Notes: generated from the letters alone by a model not told the origin. Positions 17,834-26,962 are shown, numbered from the stretch's first letter. The stretch is DNA of 43,659 nt from Betaproteobacteria bacterium (GCA_025363575.1 JANYDM010000046.1:1-43659); one strand, 5' to 3'. Numbers and translations are program-made.

Positions 17834-18750
17834 GCGATTTCTCGAGTGATTTCTGGGCTTACTACGTGGCCGTCACTACGGTGTTCAGCATCCTGGCTTG
17901 TGCAGTTTTGCTCTACAGCTGCAGCACCCGGCGTGTGAGCGAGAGCGGGCCGGCAGACACTACGGGGCACACCTGGGACGAGGACTTGAGCGAATGGAAT
18001 AATCCGCTGCCGCGCTGGTGGATGTGGTTGTTCTACATCACCATATTTTTCGGACTCGCATATCTCGCCCTGTATCCGGGATTTGGCAATTATTCAGGGG
18101 TGCTGGCCTGGACGTCGCGAGGCCAGTTTGACGACGAGCAGAAACAGGCCGCGGCCCAATACGGTCCGCTGTTCGACAGGTATTTGCAGCAGGACATCGT
18201 GAAGGTCGCCGCTGACCCCGAAGCGCGCGCCATAGGGCAGCGGCTCTTCCTCAACTACTGCGCGCAATGTCATGGCTCGGATGCCGGCGGCGGCAAGGGT
18301 TTTCCCAATCTGCGCGATAACGATTGGCTCTACGGCGGCGACCCCGAAACGATCAAAGCCACCATTGCGGGCGGCCGCAACGGCATCATGCCGCCGATGG
18401 GGGCGGCGCTCGGCAGCGAGGACGACGTCAAGAATGTTGCGCACTACGTGATGTCGCTATCGGGGCGCACGCACGACGAACTGCGTGCGGTGATGGGCAA
18501 GCCGAAGTTCGCCAGCGTTTGCGCCGCGTGCCACATGGCCACGGGCAAGGGCAATCCTGCGCTCGGCGCCCCGAACCTGACGGACGGCACCTGGCTCTAC
18601 GGCGGTTCCGAAGCCACCATCATGGAAACCATCAGTCGCGGCCGCAACAACATGATGCCCGCGCACAAGGCTTTGCTCGACGACGGTAAGATCCATCTGC
18701 TCGCAGCCTACGTGTATTCGCTGTCGATGCCGTCGGCAGAAAAGAAGTAG
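17830..18750 (+). CDS. ccoP: Cytochrome cbb3 oxidase diheme subunit CcoP
   Basis: A 306-residue diheme cytochrome c. Two N-terminal membrane spans (about 10-30 and 63-83) precede two cytochrome domains with CAQCH (Cys144-His148) and CAACH (Cys231-His235); candidate Met ligands lie in IMPPMG and NNMMPAHK. The stretch HTWDEDLSEWNNPLPRWWMW is typical of CcoP. It accepts electrons from cytochrome c or the bc1 complex. It overlaps ccoQ by four bases and is followed by ccoG after 15 bases. Confidence 0.96.
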   Translation: MSDFSSDFWAYYVAVTTVFSILACAVLLYSCSTRRVSESGPADTTGHTWDEDLSEWNNPLPRWWMWLFYITIFFGLAYLALYPGFGNYSGVLAWTSRGQFDDEQKQAAAQYGPLFDRYLQQDIVKVAADPEARAIGQRLFLNYCAQCHGSDAGGGKGFPNLRDNDWLYGGDPETIKATIAGGRNGIMPPMGAALGSEDDVKNVAHYVMSLSGRTHDELRAVMGKPKFASVCAACHMATGKGNPALGAPNLTDGTWLYGGSEATIMETISRGRNNMMPAHKALLDDGKIHLLAAYVYSLSMPSAEKK

Positions 18751-18765
18751 CGCGGGGGCGGCGCA

Positions 18766-20181
18766 ATGAGCCAGTCGCTTGCCAGGCGCGCGCCCGCCGG
18801 CGCAGCGCTGGAACCCGAACTCTACGAGGTCCACCGTACTATCCACCCGCGCGCGGTGCATGGCTGGTTCGCGCGATGGCGCATCGCACTCGTGCTGCTG
18901 ACCCAATCAGCGTTTTACGGGGGCGCGTGGCTCAGCTGGAACGGGCGGCAGGCGGTCTTGTTCGATCTTGCCGCGCGCAAGTTCTATATCTTCGGCATGG
19001 TGCTGTGGCCGCAGGATTTCATTTTCCTGACCGCGCTACTGGTGATATCGGCACTGTCGCTGTTTCTGTTCACAGCGGTGGCCGGCCGCTTGTGGTGTGG
19101 TTATGCATGCCCGCAGACCGTCTACACCGAAATCTTCATGTGGATAGAGCAATCAATCGAAGGCGACCGCGTGCAGCGCATCAAGCTCGACCGCAATCGC
19201 GCGGACGTCGAAAAGCTGTTCAAGAAAATTTTCAAGCACCTCCTGTGGATCGCGCTCGCGCTGTGGACGGGGTTCACCTTCGTCGGTTATTTCTCGCCTG
19301 TCCGCGGACTGATGATGGAGTTTCTGCAGACGCGGCTGGGCCCGTGGGAAACTTTTTGGATTCTGTTTTACGGGTTCGCGACTTACGGCAATGCGGGGTG
19401 GATGCGTGAGCAAGTGTGCAAACACATGTGCCCGTACGCGCGCTTTCAGAGCGTCATGTTCGATTCGGACACGCTGGTCATCACCTACGACGCCGAGCGC
19501 GGCGAACCGCGTGGCTCGCGCAGAAAACCCGCCGACTATAAAGCGGCCGGCCTCGGCTCGTGCGTCGACTGCGGCATTTGCGTACAGGCTTGCCCGACCG
19601 GCATCGACATACGCAACGGCCTGCAGTACGAGTGCATCGGTTGTGCCGCATGCATCGACGGCTGCGACCATGTGATGGACAAAATGGGCTATCCGCGCGG
19701 GCTCATCCGCTACACAACCGAGAATGCCGTGCACGGCAGGTACCGGGACCGCGACATCCTGCGCCACGTATTGCGGCCGCGCACGCTCGTTTATGGCGTG
19801 ATCCTGCTGGCGGTCGTGAGCGCATTTACGTCTCTGCTCTGTCTGCGCGTGCCGCTCAAAGTCGACGTATTGCGTGATCGCGCAACGCTAGTGCGGGAAT
19901 TGAACGACGGGCGCATCGAGAACGTTTACCGGCTGCAAATCATGAACACGACCGAGCAGGCGCGGCAGTTCGCCATCGGCGCTGGCGGCTTGGACGGGCT
20001 TGAACTGGTCGCCGTGCTGCCCGTTAATGTGCCTGCGGCCAGCGCCATCACGCTGCCGGTGGCACTGCGTGTCGATCCTGCCAAGACGTCAGCGGGCTCG
20101 CACCCGGTGCATTTTTACGTCGAGGACAGCACGGACGCGCGCATCAAGGCCGATGAGAAGTCCATATTTTTTGTGCGCTAA
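18766..20181 (+). CDS. ccoG: Polyferredoxin CcoG (RdxA/FixG), cupric reductase of cbb3 assembly
   Basis: A 471-residue membrane protein with about five spans, the CGYACPQTVYTE motif (Cys111, Cys115), CKHMCPYARFQ, and a two-cluster ferredoxin segment CVDCGICVQACPTGIDI and CIGCAACIDGCD. The C-terminal periplasmic immunoglobulin-like domain (FixG C) follows. CcoG proteins reduce Cu2+ to Cu+ for CcoI-dependent copper delivery. The gene lies between ccoP and ccoH in the usual order. Confidence 0.95.
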   Translation: MSQSLARRAPAGAALEPELYEVHRTIHPRAVHGWFARWRIALVLLTQSAFYGGAWLSWNGRQAVLFDLAARKFYIFGMVLWPQDFIFLTALLVISALSLFLFTAVAGRLWCGYACPQTVYTEIFMWIEQSIEGDRVQRIKLDRNRADVEKLFKKIFKHLLWIALALWTGFTFVGYFSPVRGLMMEFLQTRLGPWETFWILFYGFATYGNAGWMREQVCKHMCPYARFQSVMFDSDTLVITYDAERGEPRGSRRKPADYKAAGLGSCVDCGICVQACPTGIDIRNGLQYECIGCAACIDGCDHVMDKMGYPRGLIRYTTENAVHGRYRDRDILRHVLRPRTLVYGVILLAVVSAFTSLLCLRVPLKVDVLRDRATLVRELNDGRIENVYRLQIMNTTEQARQFAIGAGGLDGLELVAVLPVNVPAASAITLPVALRVDPAKTSAGSHPVHFYVEDSTDARIKADEKSIFFVR

Positions 20182-20194
20182 TCGGAAAAATCAC

Positions 20195-20695
20195 ATGACT
20201 ACCCTGCTCGATAACCTTCTGGCGAAACCGTGGTACCGCGAACCGTGGCCATGGCTGCTCATGACCGGGCCGGTCATTGTCATCCTCGCCGGCTTTTTCT
20301 CGCTGTGGCTTGCGGTGAAATCGGATGACGGCCTGGTAGCCGACGATTATTACAAGCGTGGCCTCGCGATCAATCAGACTTTGTCGCGCGCAATGCGCGC
20401 GGAGCAACTGGCGCTGGGCGGTCGCGCCGAGTTGACTGCGGATGCCGTGCGGGTAACCCTGACCGGCGCCGGCACGCTGCCCGCATCGTTGCGCCTGCGG
20501 GTCGTGCATCCAACGCGCGCGGTTGCAGATCAGCTAATTGAGTTGCATGCGGTGCGCTCCGGCATATACGAAGGCAGGCTTGCGACGCCTGGCGCGGGAC
20601 GTCGCGTCGTAATGCTTGAAGACATGGCGAAAACCTGGCGCCTGGCCGGTGAATCCACGGAAGGCACGAAATTCATCGTGCTGGTGCCGCAGTAG
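20195..20695 (+). CDS. ccoH: cbb3 oxidase assembly protein CcoH (FixH)
   Basis: A 166-residue protein starting at 20195, with one N-terminal membrane span (PWLLMTGPVIVILAGFFSLW) followed by SDDGLVADDYYKRGLAINQT, the FixH signature, and a periplasmic beta domain. CcoH associates with CcoP and CcoN and is needed for assembly. The frame is open upstream but overlaps ccoG. It is 13 bases from the ccoG stop, so it belongs to the same transcript. Confidence 0.94.
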   Translation: MTTLLDNLLAKPWYREPWPWLLMTGPVIVILAGFFSLWLAVKSDDGLVADDYYKRGLAINQTLSRAMRAEQLALGGRAELTADAVRVTLTGAGTLPASLRLRVVHPTRAVADQLIELHAVRSGIYEGRLATPGAGRRVVMLEDMAKTWRLAGESTEGTKFIVLVPQ

Positions 20696-20727
20696 GCGGA
20701 ACAGCGGCCGGGGTAACGGAGGTGTGT

Positions 20728-21030
20728 ATGCAACGCGCGATCTGGGTGCTGTGGCCATCGTTCATCGTCGGCGGTATTGCCGAGGCGGCTTTCTTTACGT
20801 TGTTCGATCCGATCGATCTGCACCTTTTCGGCGACCCGCTGAACTTGAGCCGCACCGCGGCCTATACGATAGGCTTCTTCGGCTTCTGGATGTTCGCGGC
20901 GGCATCGAGCGCATTGACGTGCTTTCTACAGCGGCCCGCGGGCGACATCAATAATCTGTGTCCGCTGGAGCCGACCGTGCGGCCCACCGGTTGTCCCAAA
21001 CGCGAAAGCCCGCAGGATTACTGTGAATAA
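20728..21030 (+). CDS. Small membrane protein with a cysteine-containing tail, cco-cluster associated
   Basis: A 100-residue protein with two hydrophobic segments (about 6-27 and 44-67), separated by DPIDLHLFGDPLNLSRTAAY, and a short tail holding three cysteines (NLCPLEP, TGCPKRE, DYCE). The ATG at 20728 has GGAGG five bases upstream; a GTG at 20722 overlaps the ribosome site and is unlikely. It follows ccoH by 32 bases and probably ends the cco transcript. I do not recognise a characterised family. The cysteine tail would suit metal or redox work in oxidase assembly, but that is inference. Confidence 0.8.
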   Translation: MQRAIWVLWPSFIVGGIAEAAFFTLFDPIDLHLFGDPLNLSRTAAYTIGFFGFWMFAAASSALTCFLQRPAGDINNLCPLEPTVRPTGCPKRESPQDYCE

Positions 21031-21091
21031 GGTAAGCCAGCGTACAAACGGACGCCAGTCCGCTATGGCCTGATGGTCAAGGCGACGATAT

Positions 21092-21105
21092 TTGACCCAT
21101 GTCAA
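21092..21105 (+). promoter_or_regulatory. FNR/DNR-type box upstream of nirK
   Basis: TTGACCCATGTCAA is a symmetric TTGAC-N4-GTCAA site, the form often seen for DNR/NNR as well as FNR in denitrifiers. With the box at -41.5, TATGCT at 21127-21132 falls in the -10 position. The nirK start is about 100 bases downstream. No separate DNR-type gene is in the window, so the FNR encoded at 28647 or a distant NO-responsive regulator could act here. Confidence 0.8.
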
Positions 21106-21208
21106 GGATACGCACCGCCCGTAGGGTATGCTGCAGACATAGCCTTTGTGCGCGAGTTGTTCGAGGCAATGCCGGCCGCAGAGCCGGCTCTAACCCAAGG
21201 AGCCGGAT

Positions 21209-22639
21209 ATGAACCGCAAGTCGCCGATAGTGCTGGTACTGATCAGCGGTCTGGTCGTCGCGGGCTGCAACAACCGTAGCGATCCGTATGACGTCACCAG
21301 GATGGATTTGAAACCCGCACCAGCGGTGATTTCGGCCGAGCGCCATACCGGCGCATTCGCGTCCGGCAACTCACTCAGCCTGACCTCGCAATTGAAGCCG
21401 CTGGATCCTTCGCCGGTGAAGGAAGTCAGGTTGGATACGACGCACAAGATCATCGAAATCGCCCCCGGCGTGAAGTTCAGCGCGTGGACGTTCGGTGACC
21501 AGGTGCCGGGACCTTCAGTACGCGCGCGTGTCGGAGACAAGATCCGGTTCTCGATGACGAACCGCAGCGACGAAACGGTGCCGGGCATCCGCTTGACGCA
21601 AGCGCCAATGATGCACTCAATGGATTTTCACGCGGCTATGGTGTCGCCGCAGGACAAATACCGGTCCGTCGCGCCGGGCCAAACCATCACTTTCGAATTT
21701 ACCCTCAATTATCCGGGCATCTTCATGTATCACTGCGGAACGCCGATGATATTGGAGCATATCGCGTCCGGCATGTACGGCGCGCTCATCGTCGAGCCCA
21801 GGGAAGGCTACCCGACAAAAGCCGACCGCGAGTACGTGGTGATCCAAAGCGAGTTTTACGCCAAGCTCGACCCGGAAAAACGCCAAGTCGACGGCGCACC
21901 ACTCTATGTTCTGGATGGAGACAAAGTGCGCGCGGCACAACCAAACTACACCGTATTCAACGGGGTTCACAACGGCATGGTGAGGAAGCCGCTGCCGGCA
22001 AAGCCCGGCGAAAAGGTGCGCCTGTTCGTGCTCAATGTCGGTCCGAGCAAGACCTCGAGTTTTCACGTCGTCGGCACCATTTTCGACCGCGTGTGGATCG
22101 ACGGCAATCCGGACAACCAGTTCCGCGGCATGCAGACGGTGCTGCTCGGCTCGTCGAACAGTGCCATCGTGGAGTTCTACATTCCCGAAAACGGTTCGTA
22201 CATTATGGTCGATCATCATTTCGCTAATGCCTCGCAAGGCGCGATAGGTCTGATTTCGACCACCGCAAAATCCGACGAGGGTGATATCGAGCACCACAAC
22301 ATGGAAGCCTCGGCTTCGCCCAGCGACCCTGCCGCGATAAAAGGCAAGCAGGACTTCGAAAGCAAGTGTCTCGCGTGCCATAGCATAGGACAGGGCAAGA
22401 AATTCGGCCCCGACCTTGCTGGCGTGACCAAGCGCCGCAGCGCGGACTGGCTGTCAAAATGGTTGAAGTCGCCTGAGAAGATGCTGGAAGCCGATGCGGA
22501 CGCGAAAACCATGCTGAAGGAGTTCAACAACATTCCGATGCCGAATCAGAATCTCAGCGATGCAGAGATCCGTCAGTACATCGATTACTTCAAGTGGATC
22601 GATGCGCAACCTGCCGGTGCGCCGGCAGCCGCGCACTGA
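21209..22639 (+). CDS. nirK: AniA-like copper nitrite reductase with C-terminal cytochrome c domain (lipoprotein)
   Basis: A 476-residue protein with lipobox VAGC (Cys20), two cupredoxin domains (about 70-350) and a cytochrome c domain (about 375-470). Type 1 copper ligands are His136, Cys176, His184 and Met189; type 2 ligands are His141, His175 and probably His336; catalytic Asp139 and His286 are present. The Cys-x7-His spacing matches AniA-class enzymes rather than the longer loop of Alcaligenes-type NirK. The heme site is CLACH (Cys387-His391) with Met in NIPMPNQ. It reduces nitrite to NO, with the fused heme as internal electron donor. A GGAG ribosome site precedes it. Confidence 0.94.
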   Translation: MNRKSPIVLVLISGLVVAGCNNRSDPYDVTRMDLKPAPAVISAERHTGAFASGNSLSLTSQLKPLDPSPVKEVRLDTTHKIIEIAPGVKFSAWTFGDQVPGPSVRARVGDKIRFSMTNRSDETVPGIRLTQAPMMHSMDFHAAMVSPQDKYRSVAPGQTITFEFTLNYPGIFMYHCGTPMILEHIASGMYGALIVEPREGYPTKADREYVVIQSEFYAKLDPEKRQVDGAPLYVLDGDKVRAAQPNYTVFNGVHNGMVRKPLPAKPGEKVRLFVLNVGPSKTSSFHVVGTIFDRVWIDGNPDNQFRGMQTVLLGSSNSAIVEFYIPENGSYIMVDHHFANASQGAIGLISTTAKSDEGDIEHHNMEASASPSDPAAIKGKQDFESKCLACHSIGQGKKFGPDLAGVTKRRSADWLSKWLKSPEKMLEADADAKTMLKEFNNIPMPNQNLSDAEIRQYIDYFKWIDAQPAGAPAAAH

Positions 22640-22647
22640 GTTCCGAA

Positions 22648-23073
22648 ATGGTCACGATATTCTCTCGGATAATACTGGCGACCGCTCTGACCCTCTGCGC
22701 GCTGCCGGGTTGGACGTGCGGTTTTTGCGTCGAAGACAAGGTTGCGGCGGTTTACGACCATGCGGTCGTAACCGCGGCTATCGCTCGCCGCCATCAAGTT
22801 GCGTTCTTCGGGATCGAGGGCCGGCTGGCAGGCAACGCCGCGGAAGCGCGCGGCCTGGAGCGCATCGCTGCCGGCGTCCACGGCGTCGACGACGGCAGCG
22901 CCAGGGTGAATACTGAATCCGCTTCTCTGTCGGTGGCTTTCGATCCAGCCTCTGTATCCTATGCTGTATTACATCGCTATCTGCAACGCAGGTTCTCGCC
23001 ACGAGGACTGGTACTGTTGCCTTTGCGCATAATGGAAAAGTCTGCGGAACTGATTACCGCAGTGCGCCCCTGA
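22648..23073 (+). CDS. Exported CxxC protein with a ferredoxin-like C-terminal region, unknown, between nirK and nnrS
   Basis: A 141-residue protein with a signal-like leader and the motif WTCGFCVEDKVAAVYDHAVV (Cys24, Cys27) at or just after the expected cleavage point. The remainder (HQVAFFGIEG, then ARVNTESASLSVAFDPASVS, then an amphipathic helix) has the beta-alpha-beta-beta-alpha pattern of heavy-metal-associated domains but lacks their CxxC loop. It starts 8 bases after nirK and ends 14 bases before nnrS, so it is almost certainly co-transcribed. A role in copper supply or heme/thiol chemistry for NirK or NnrS is plausible but unproven. Frame, ribosome context and spacing support it as real. 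Confidence 0.8.
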   Translation: MVTIFSRIILATALTLCALPGWTCGFCVEDKVAAVYDHAVVTAAIARRHQVAFFGIEGRLAGNAAEARGLERIAAGVHGVDDGSARVNTESASLSVAFDPASVSYAVLHRYLQRRFSPRGLVLLPLRIMEKSAELITAVRP

Positions 23074-23087
23074 AAGGGCGGCAAAAC

Positions 23088-24278
23088 ATGGCAGGCGATC
23101 CGGTTGATCGCAGTTCGCGCTCTCAAGCATCCGGATGGGCCTTGTGGGAACTGGGCTTCCGTCCCTTATTCCTCGGGGCGGGCATCTTCGCGGTAGTCGC
23201 GATGCTGCTGTGGCTGGGACAATTTACCGGCACTCTTAGTGGCATCGCTTATCTCACGGATCCCTACTGGCACGCGCATGAAATGATTTTCGGCTATGCG
23301 ATGGCGGTGATCGCGGGCTTTCTTTTCACTGCCGTGCGCAACTGGACCGGTTCTGCCACCCCTTCCGGCTGGCGGTTAGCGGGCATTGTGGTCTTGTGGG
23401 TAGCGGGTCGAGTACTGCTCGCTACGCCGTGGCCGATAATCGCCGCGGCCTCAGACACGGCATTCACTCTCGCGGTCGCGACGGGCATTGCCGTGCCGCT
23501 GATCTCGAGTGGTAATCGTCGCAATCTGTCTTTCATTGCCCTGTTGCTGGTGCTGGCAGGCGCGAACCTGGTTTTCCATCTGGCCATGAATGGCTTTTTG
23601 CAGATTCCGGTGCGCAACATGCTCCAACTTGCGCTAAACGTCGTTGCGTTGATCGTCGCGTTGATCAGCGGCCGGGTGATTCCCATGTTCACCGCGAATG
23701 GTGCGCCAGGAGCGAAGCCGGCGCGCAAGGCAGTCGTCGAATTCGCAGCTATTGCTGGTCTGATTTGTCTGACTGCCGCCGACTTTGCGCGGACGCCGCC
23801 AGTGGCGATTGCGATCATCGCGGGGGCCAGCGCCGCTGCGCATGGCGTGCGACTGGCGCTGTGGCAGCCGTGGCGCACGCTTGGCCGGCCGATTCTGTGG
23901 ATTCTGCATGCATCGTATGCGTGGTTGGTGCTGTATTTGGTGCTGCGGACATTCGCGGAGTTCGGCATGATATCTCCCAGCCTCGCGACTCATGCACTGA
24001 CCGTCGGTGCAGTAGGCGGCATGACGCTCGGCATGATGACGCGCACTGCACGTGGCCATACCGGACGGCCGCTGCAGGCCGGAAAGGCGGAAACGCTCTG
24101 CTATGCGCTGATCAACCTGGCAGCGCTGGCGCGCGTTTTTGTTCCGCTCGCACTGCCGGCTTTTTATAGCGATGCAGTCGTAATTTCAGGCTTGTTATGG
24201 AGCGCGGCATTCGCTGTGTTCGTGTTCAAATTCAGTCCGATTTTGACGCGTCCGCGCATCGACGGACGTCCGGGTTAG
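23088..24278 (+). CDS. nnrS: NnrS family membrane protein (nitric oxide response)
   Basis: A 396-residue protein with about 12 membrane spans. The conserved start LWELGFRPLFLGAGIFAV and YWHAHEMIFGYAMAVIAGFL with its histidines match NnrS. Family members are heme- and copper-containing membrane proteins that relieve NO stress and occur with nitrite and NO reductase genes. It is the third gene of the nirK transcript. No NO reductase (norB) gene is in the window, so NnrS may be the only NO-handling function nearby. Confidence 0.93.
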   Translation: MAGDPVDRSSRSQASGWALWELGFRPLFLGAGIFAVVAMLLWLGQFTGTLSGIAYLTDPYWHAHEMIFGYAMAVIAGFLFTAVRNWTGSATPSGWRLAGIVVLWVAGRVLLATPWPIIAAASDTAFTLAVATGIAVPLISSGNRRNLSFIALLLVLAGANLVFHLAMNGFLQIPVRNMLQLALNVVALIVALISGRVIPMFTANGAPGAKPARKAVVEFAAIAGLICLTAADFARTPPVAIAIIAGASAAAHGVRLALWQPWRTLGRPILWILHASYAWLVLYLVLRTFAEFGMISPSLATHALTVGAVGGMTLGMMTRTARGHTGRPLQAGKAETLCYALINLAALARVFVPLALPAFYSDAVVISGLLWSAAFAVFVFKFSPILTRPRIDGRPG

Positions 24279-24397
24279 TTCTGAGACCGCAGCCGAGGTG
24301 TAAAACACGTTGGCATCGCGCCAGTAGTCGACGCCGGAAGCGTCGCGTCCCGTGCTAGGCTCGCGGCGGGCATACAACGACGGGGCAGGATGACTCG

Positions 24398-26962
24398 ATG
24401 GAGGCGAATGCGGATGATCGTGCCTGGTGGCTGAAGCCATTACCTGAGATCGAGTCCGGACTGGCGGCAACCGCCGGCGGCCTTTCAAAGCAGGAGGCCG
24501 GCGCGCGGTTGGCCCGCTACGGGCCGAACCTGTTTCGGGATCATCAGAAGCAGACCGCGCTTGTTCAGTTTTTGAGCCGTTTCAAGAATCCGCTCGTCAT
24601 CATTTTGCTCGTGGCCAGCGTGATTTCGGCGTTTACAGGCGAGATGGTGAACTTCGTCATCATTTCCCTGATGGTGTTGCTGAGCGTGACGCTGGATTTC
24701 GTGCAGGAGTATCGCGCCGGCAAAGCGGCTGAAAAATTGCGTTTTGCGGTTGCGGTGCGCGTTACCCTGATACGGGACGGCAAGAATCTCGACGTGCCGG
24801 TTGCTGACGTGGTGCCGGGCGATGTCGTAGTGCTGTCGGCCGGCGACCTGATTCCCGCTGACGGCCTGGTGCTGGAGGCGCGCGATTTTTTCGTCAAGCA
24901 GGCATTGCTGACGGGTGAACCGTATCCGGTCGAAAAGAAGCCCGGCATGCCGGCCGCGGATGCGACGGATATGCAGGACGCTGCCAATGCAGTGTTCGCC
25001 GGCACTTCGGTTGTCAGCGGAAGCGCGCGCGCCTTGATCGTGAAAACGGGCGCGGCCACCGCGATAGGTGCGATTGCCGATAGTCTGGGCCGGGAGGCTC
25101 CGCCGACGGCTTTCGAGATTGGCACGCGGCGTTTCGGCATCTTGATCATGCGCCTTACCGTGTTGCTGGTTCTGTTCGTGCTGCTCGTCAATGCGATGTT
25201 TCACAAGCCATGGCTGGATTCTTTCCTGTTCGCCGTCGCGCTCGCGGTAGGCCTGACGCCGGAGCTGCTGCCGATGGTGGTGTCTGTCACGCTGTCACGC
25301 GGGGCTTTGCGCATGGCGGAGAAGCGCGTGATCGTAAAGCGGCTCGCTTCCATCCAGAATCTGGGCTCGATGGACGTGCTCTGCACGGATAAAACCGGCA
25401 CTTTGACCGAAGCGAAGATCCATCTGGAGCAGCACGTCGATGCGCAGGGCAGGCAAAGCGAGCGCGTGCTGGAACTCGCTTATCTCAACAGCTTTTTTGA
25501 GACCGGTCTCAAGAGCCCGCTCGACGAGGCGATACTCGAGCACCAGAACATCGACACCACGGCGTGGAAAAAAATCGATGAAGTGCCATTCGATTTTGAG
25601 CGCCGCCGCGTCTCGGTGCTGCTCGACAACGGGAAGCAGCGAATCCTGGTGGTGAAAGGGGCGCCGGACGACATTGTCGGATTCTGCACCTTGTGCGAGG
25701 AACCCGGTCCCGGCGCCGGCAGCGAATGTGCGATGGATGAAGCCACGCGGATTCGCATACGCGCGCAGTACCATGCGCTGGAAAGCGAAGGGTTTCGCGT
25801 ATTGGCGATCGCCTGGCGCGACGTGCCGCTGGACCACCCGCACGCAGTCGTCGGCGACGAGACGGCGCTTGTATTCGCGGGGTTCGCCGCTTTCCTCGAT
25901 CCGCCCAAGGCCAGTGCCGGCGCCGCGCTCGCCGCGCTGAGCGCCAGCGGTGTTGCCATCAAGATCGTCTCCGGCGATAGCGAGCTCGTAACCCAGCATG
26001 TTTGCGCCACGCTGAACATTCCGGTATTGGGCGTTGTCACCGGCAAAGAAATCGCGCAGATGGACGATTCCGCGCTGCGGGTGCGCGTAGAAACAGCGAA
26101 TCTGTTCTGCCGCGTCAACCCGTCGCAAAAAGACCGCATCATTCTGGCGCTGAAGGCGCGCGGCCATGTCGTCGGCTATCTTGGCGACGGCATCAACGAT
26201 GCGCCGTCGCTGCATTCGGCGGATGTCGGCATATCGGTGGAATCCGCGGTCGACGTGGCCAAAGAAGCGGCAGATATTATTTTGCTTGATCAGGACTTGC
26301 AGGTGCTCCACCACGGCGTGCTCGAAGGCCGGCGCACCTTCGCCAATATCATGAAGTACATCATGATGGGAACGAGCTCCAACTTCGGCAATATGTTCAG
26401 CATGGCGGGAGCTTCCTTGTTTTTGCCGTTTCTGCCGATGCTGCCGACTCAGATCCTGCTCAATAATATTCTGTACGACCTCTCCGAGATCCCCATCCCG
26501 CTCGACACGGTCGATCCCGGGCAGGTGGATCGTCCGCGCGTGCTCGACATGACGTTCATACGCAACTTCATGCTCGTGATCGGGCCGATCAGTTCGCTGT
26601 TCGACTTTCTGACTTTTTACGTAATGCTGGCCGTGCTGAATGCGGACGAGAAGCTGTTTCAGACCGGCTGGTTCGTCGAGTCGCTGACTACCCAGGTGCT
26701 TGTCATATTCATCATCCGGACCCGTGGCAATCCATTCAAAAGCCGCGCGCATCCCGCGCTGGTGGCGACATCGTTTGCCGTGGTGGCGCTCGCGGCGGGG
26801 TTGCCGTTCACGCCGCTGGGAACCTATTTCGGATTCGTCGCGCCGCCGGGCCGGTTCTATTTGATTTTGGCGGGTATGGTCGCCGCCTACCTCGTGATCG
26901 TCGAGGTTGCGAAGCGGGTGTTCTACCGGCACTACAATCTCACGCCGGCGCAGAAATCCTGA
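24398..26962 (+). CDS. mgtA: P-type ATPase of the MgtA/MgtB (P3B) group
   Basis: An 854-residue cation ATPase. The N-terminal cation-ATPase domain (LSKQEAGARLARYGPN) is followed by TGEPYPVEK, the P3B hallmark VGLTPELLPMVV in the fourth span, phosphorylated Asp331 in CTDKTGTLTEA and GDGINDAPSLHSADVGISV. Family members import Mg2+ into the cytoplasm. It lies 119 bases after nnrS with no FNR box and probably has its own promoter. No Mg-sensing leader such as an M-box was recognised in the upstream spacer. Length is slightly below the roughly 900 residues of MgtA of enteric bacteria. Confidence 0.9.
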   Translation: MEANADDRAWWLKPLPEIESGLAATAGGLSKQEAGARLARYGPNLFRDHQKQTALVQFLSRFKNPLVIILLVASVISAFTGEMVNFVIISLMVLLSVTLDFVQEYRAGKAAEKLRFAVAVRVTLIRDGKNLDVPVADVVPGDVVVLSAGDLIPADGLVLEARDFFVKQALLTGEPYPVEKKPGMPAADATDMQDAANAVFAGTSVVSGSARALIVKTGAATAIGAIADSLGREAPPTAFEIGTRRFGILIMRLTVLLVLFVLLVNAMFHKPWLDSFLFAVALAVGLTPELLPMVVSVTLSRGALRMAEKRVIVKRLASIQNLGSMDVLCTDKTGTLTEAKIHLEQHVDAQGRQSERVLELAYLNSFFETGLKSPLDEAILEHQNIDTTAWKKIDEVPFDFERRRVSVLLDNGKQRILVVKGAPDDIVGFCTLCEEPGPGAGSECAMDEATRIRIRAQYHALESEGFRVLAIAWRDVPLDHPHAVVGDETALVFAGFAAFLDPPKASAGAALAALSASGVAIKIVSGDSELVTQHVCATLNIPVLGVVTGKEIAQMDDSALRVRVETANLFCRVNPSQKDRIILALKARGHVVGYLGDGINDAPSLHSADVGISVESAVDVAKEAADIILLDQDLQVLHHGVLEGRRTFANIMKYIMMGTSSNFGNMFSMAGASLFLPFLPMLPTQILLNNILYDLSEIPIPLDTVDPGQVDRPRVLDMTFIRNFMLVIGPISSLFDFLTFYVMLAVLNADEKLFQTGWFVESLTTQVLVIFIIRTRGNPFKSRAHPALVATSFAVVALAAGLPFTPLGTYFGFVAPPGRFYLILAGMVAAYLVIVEVAKRVFYRHYNLTPAQKS

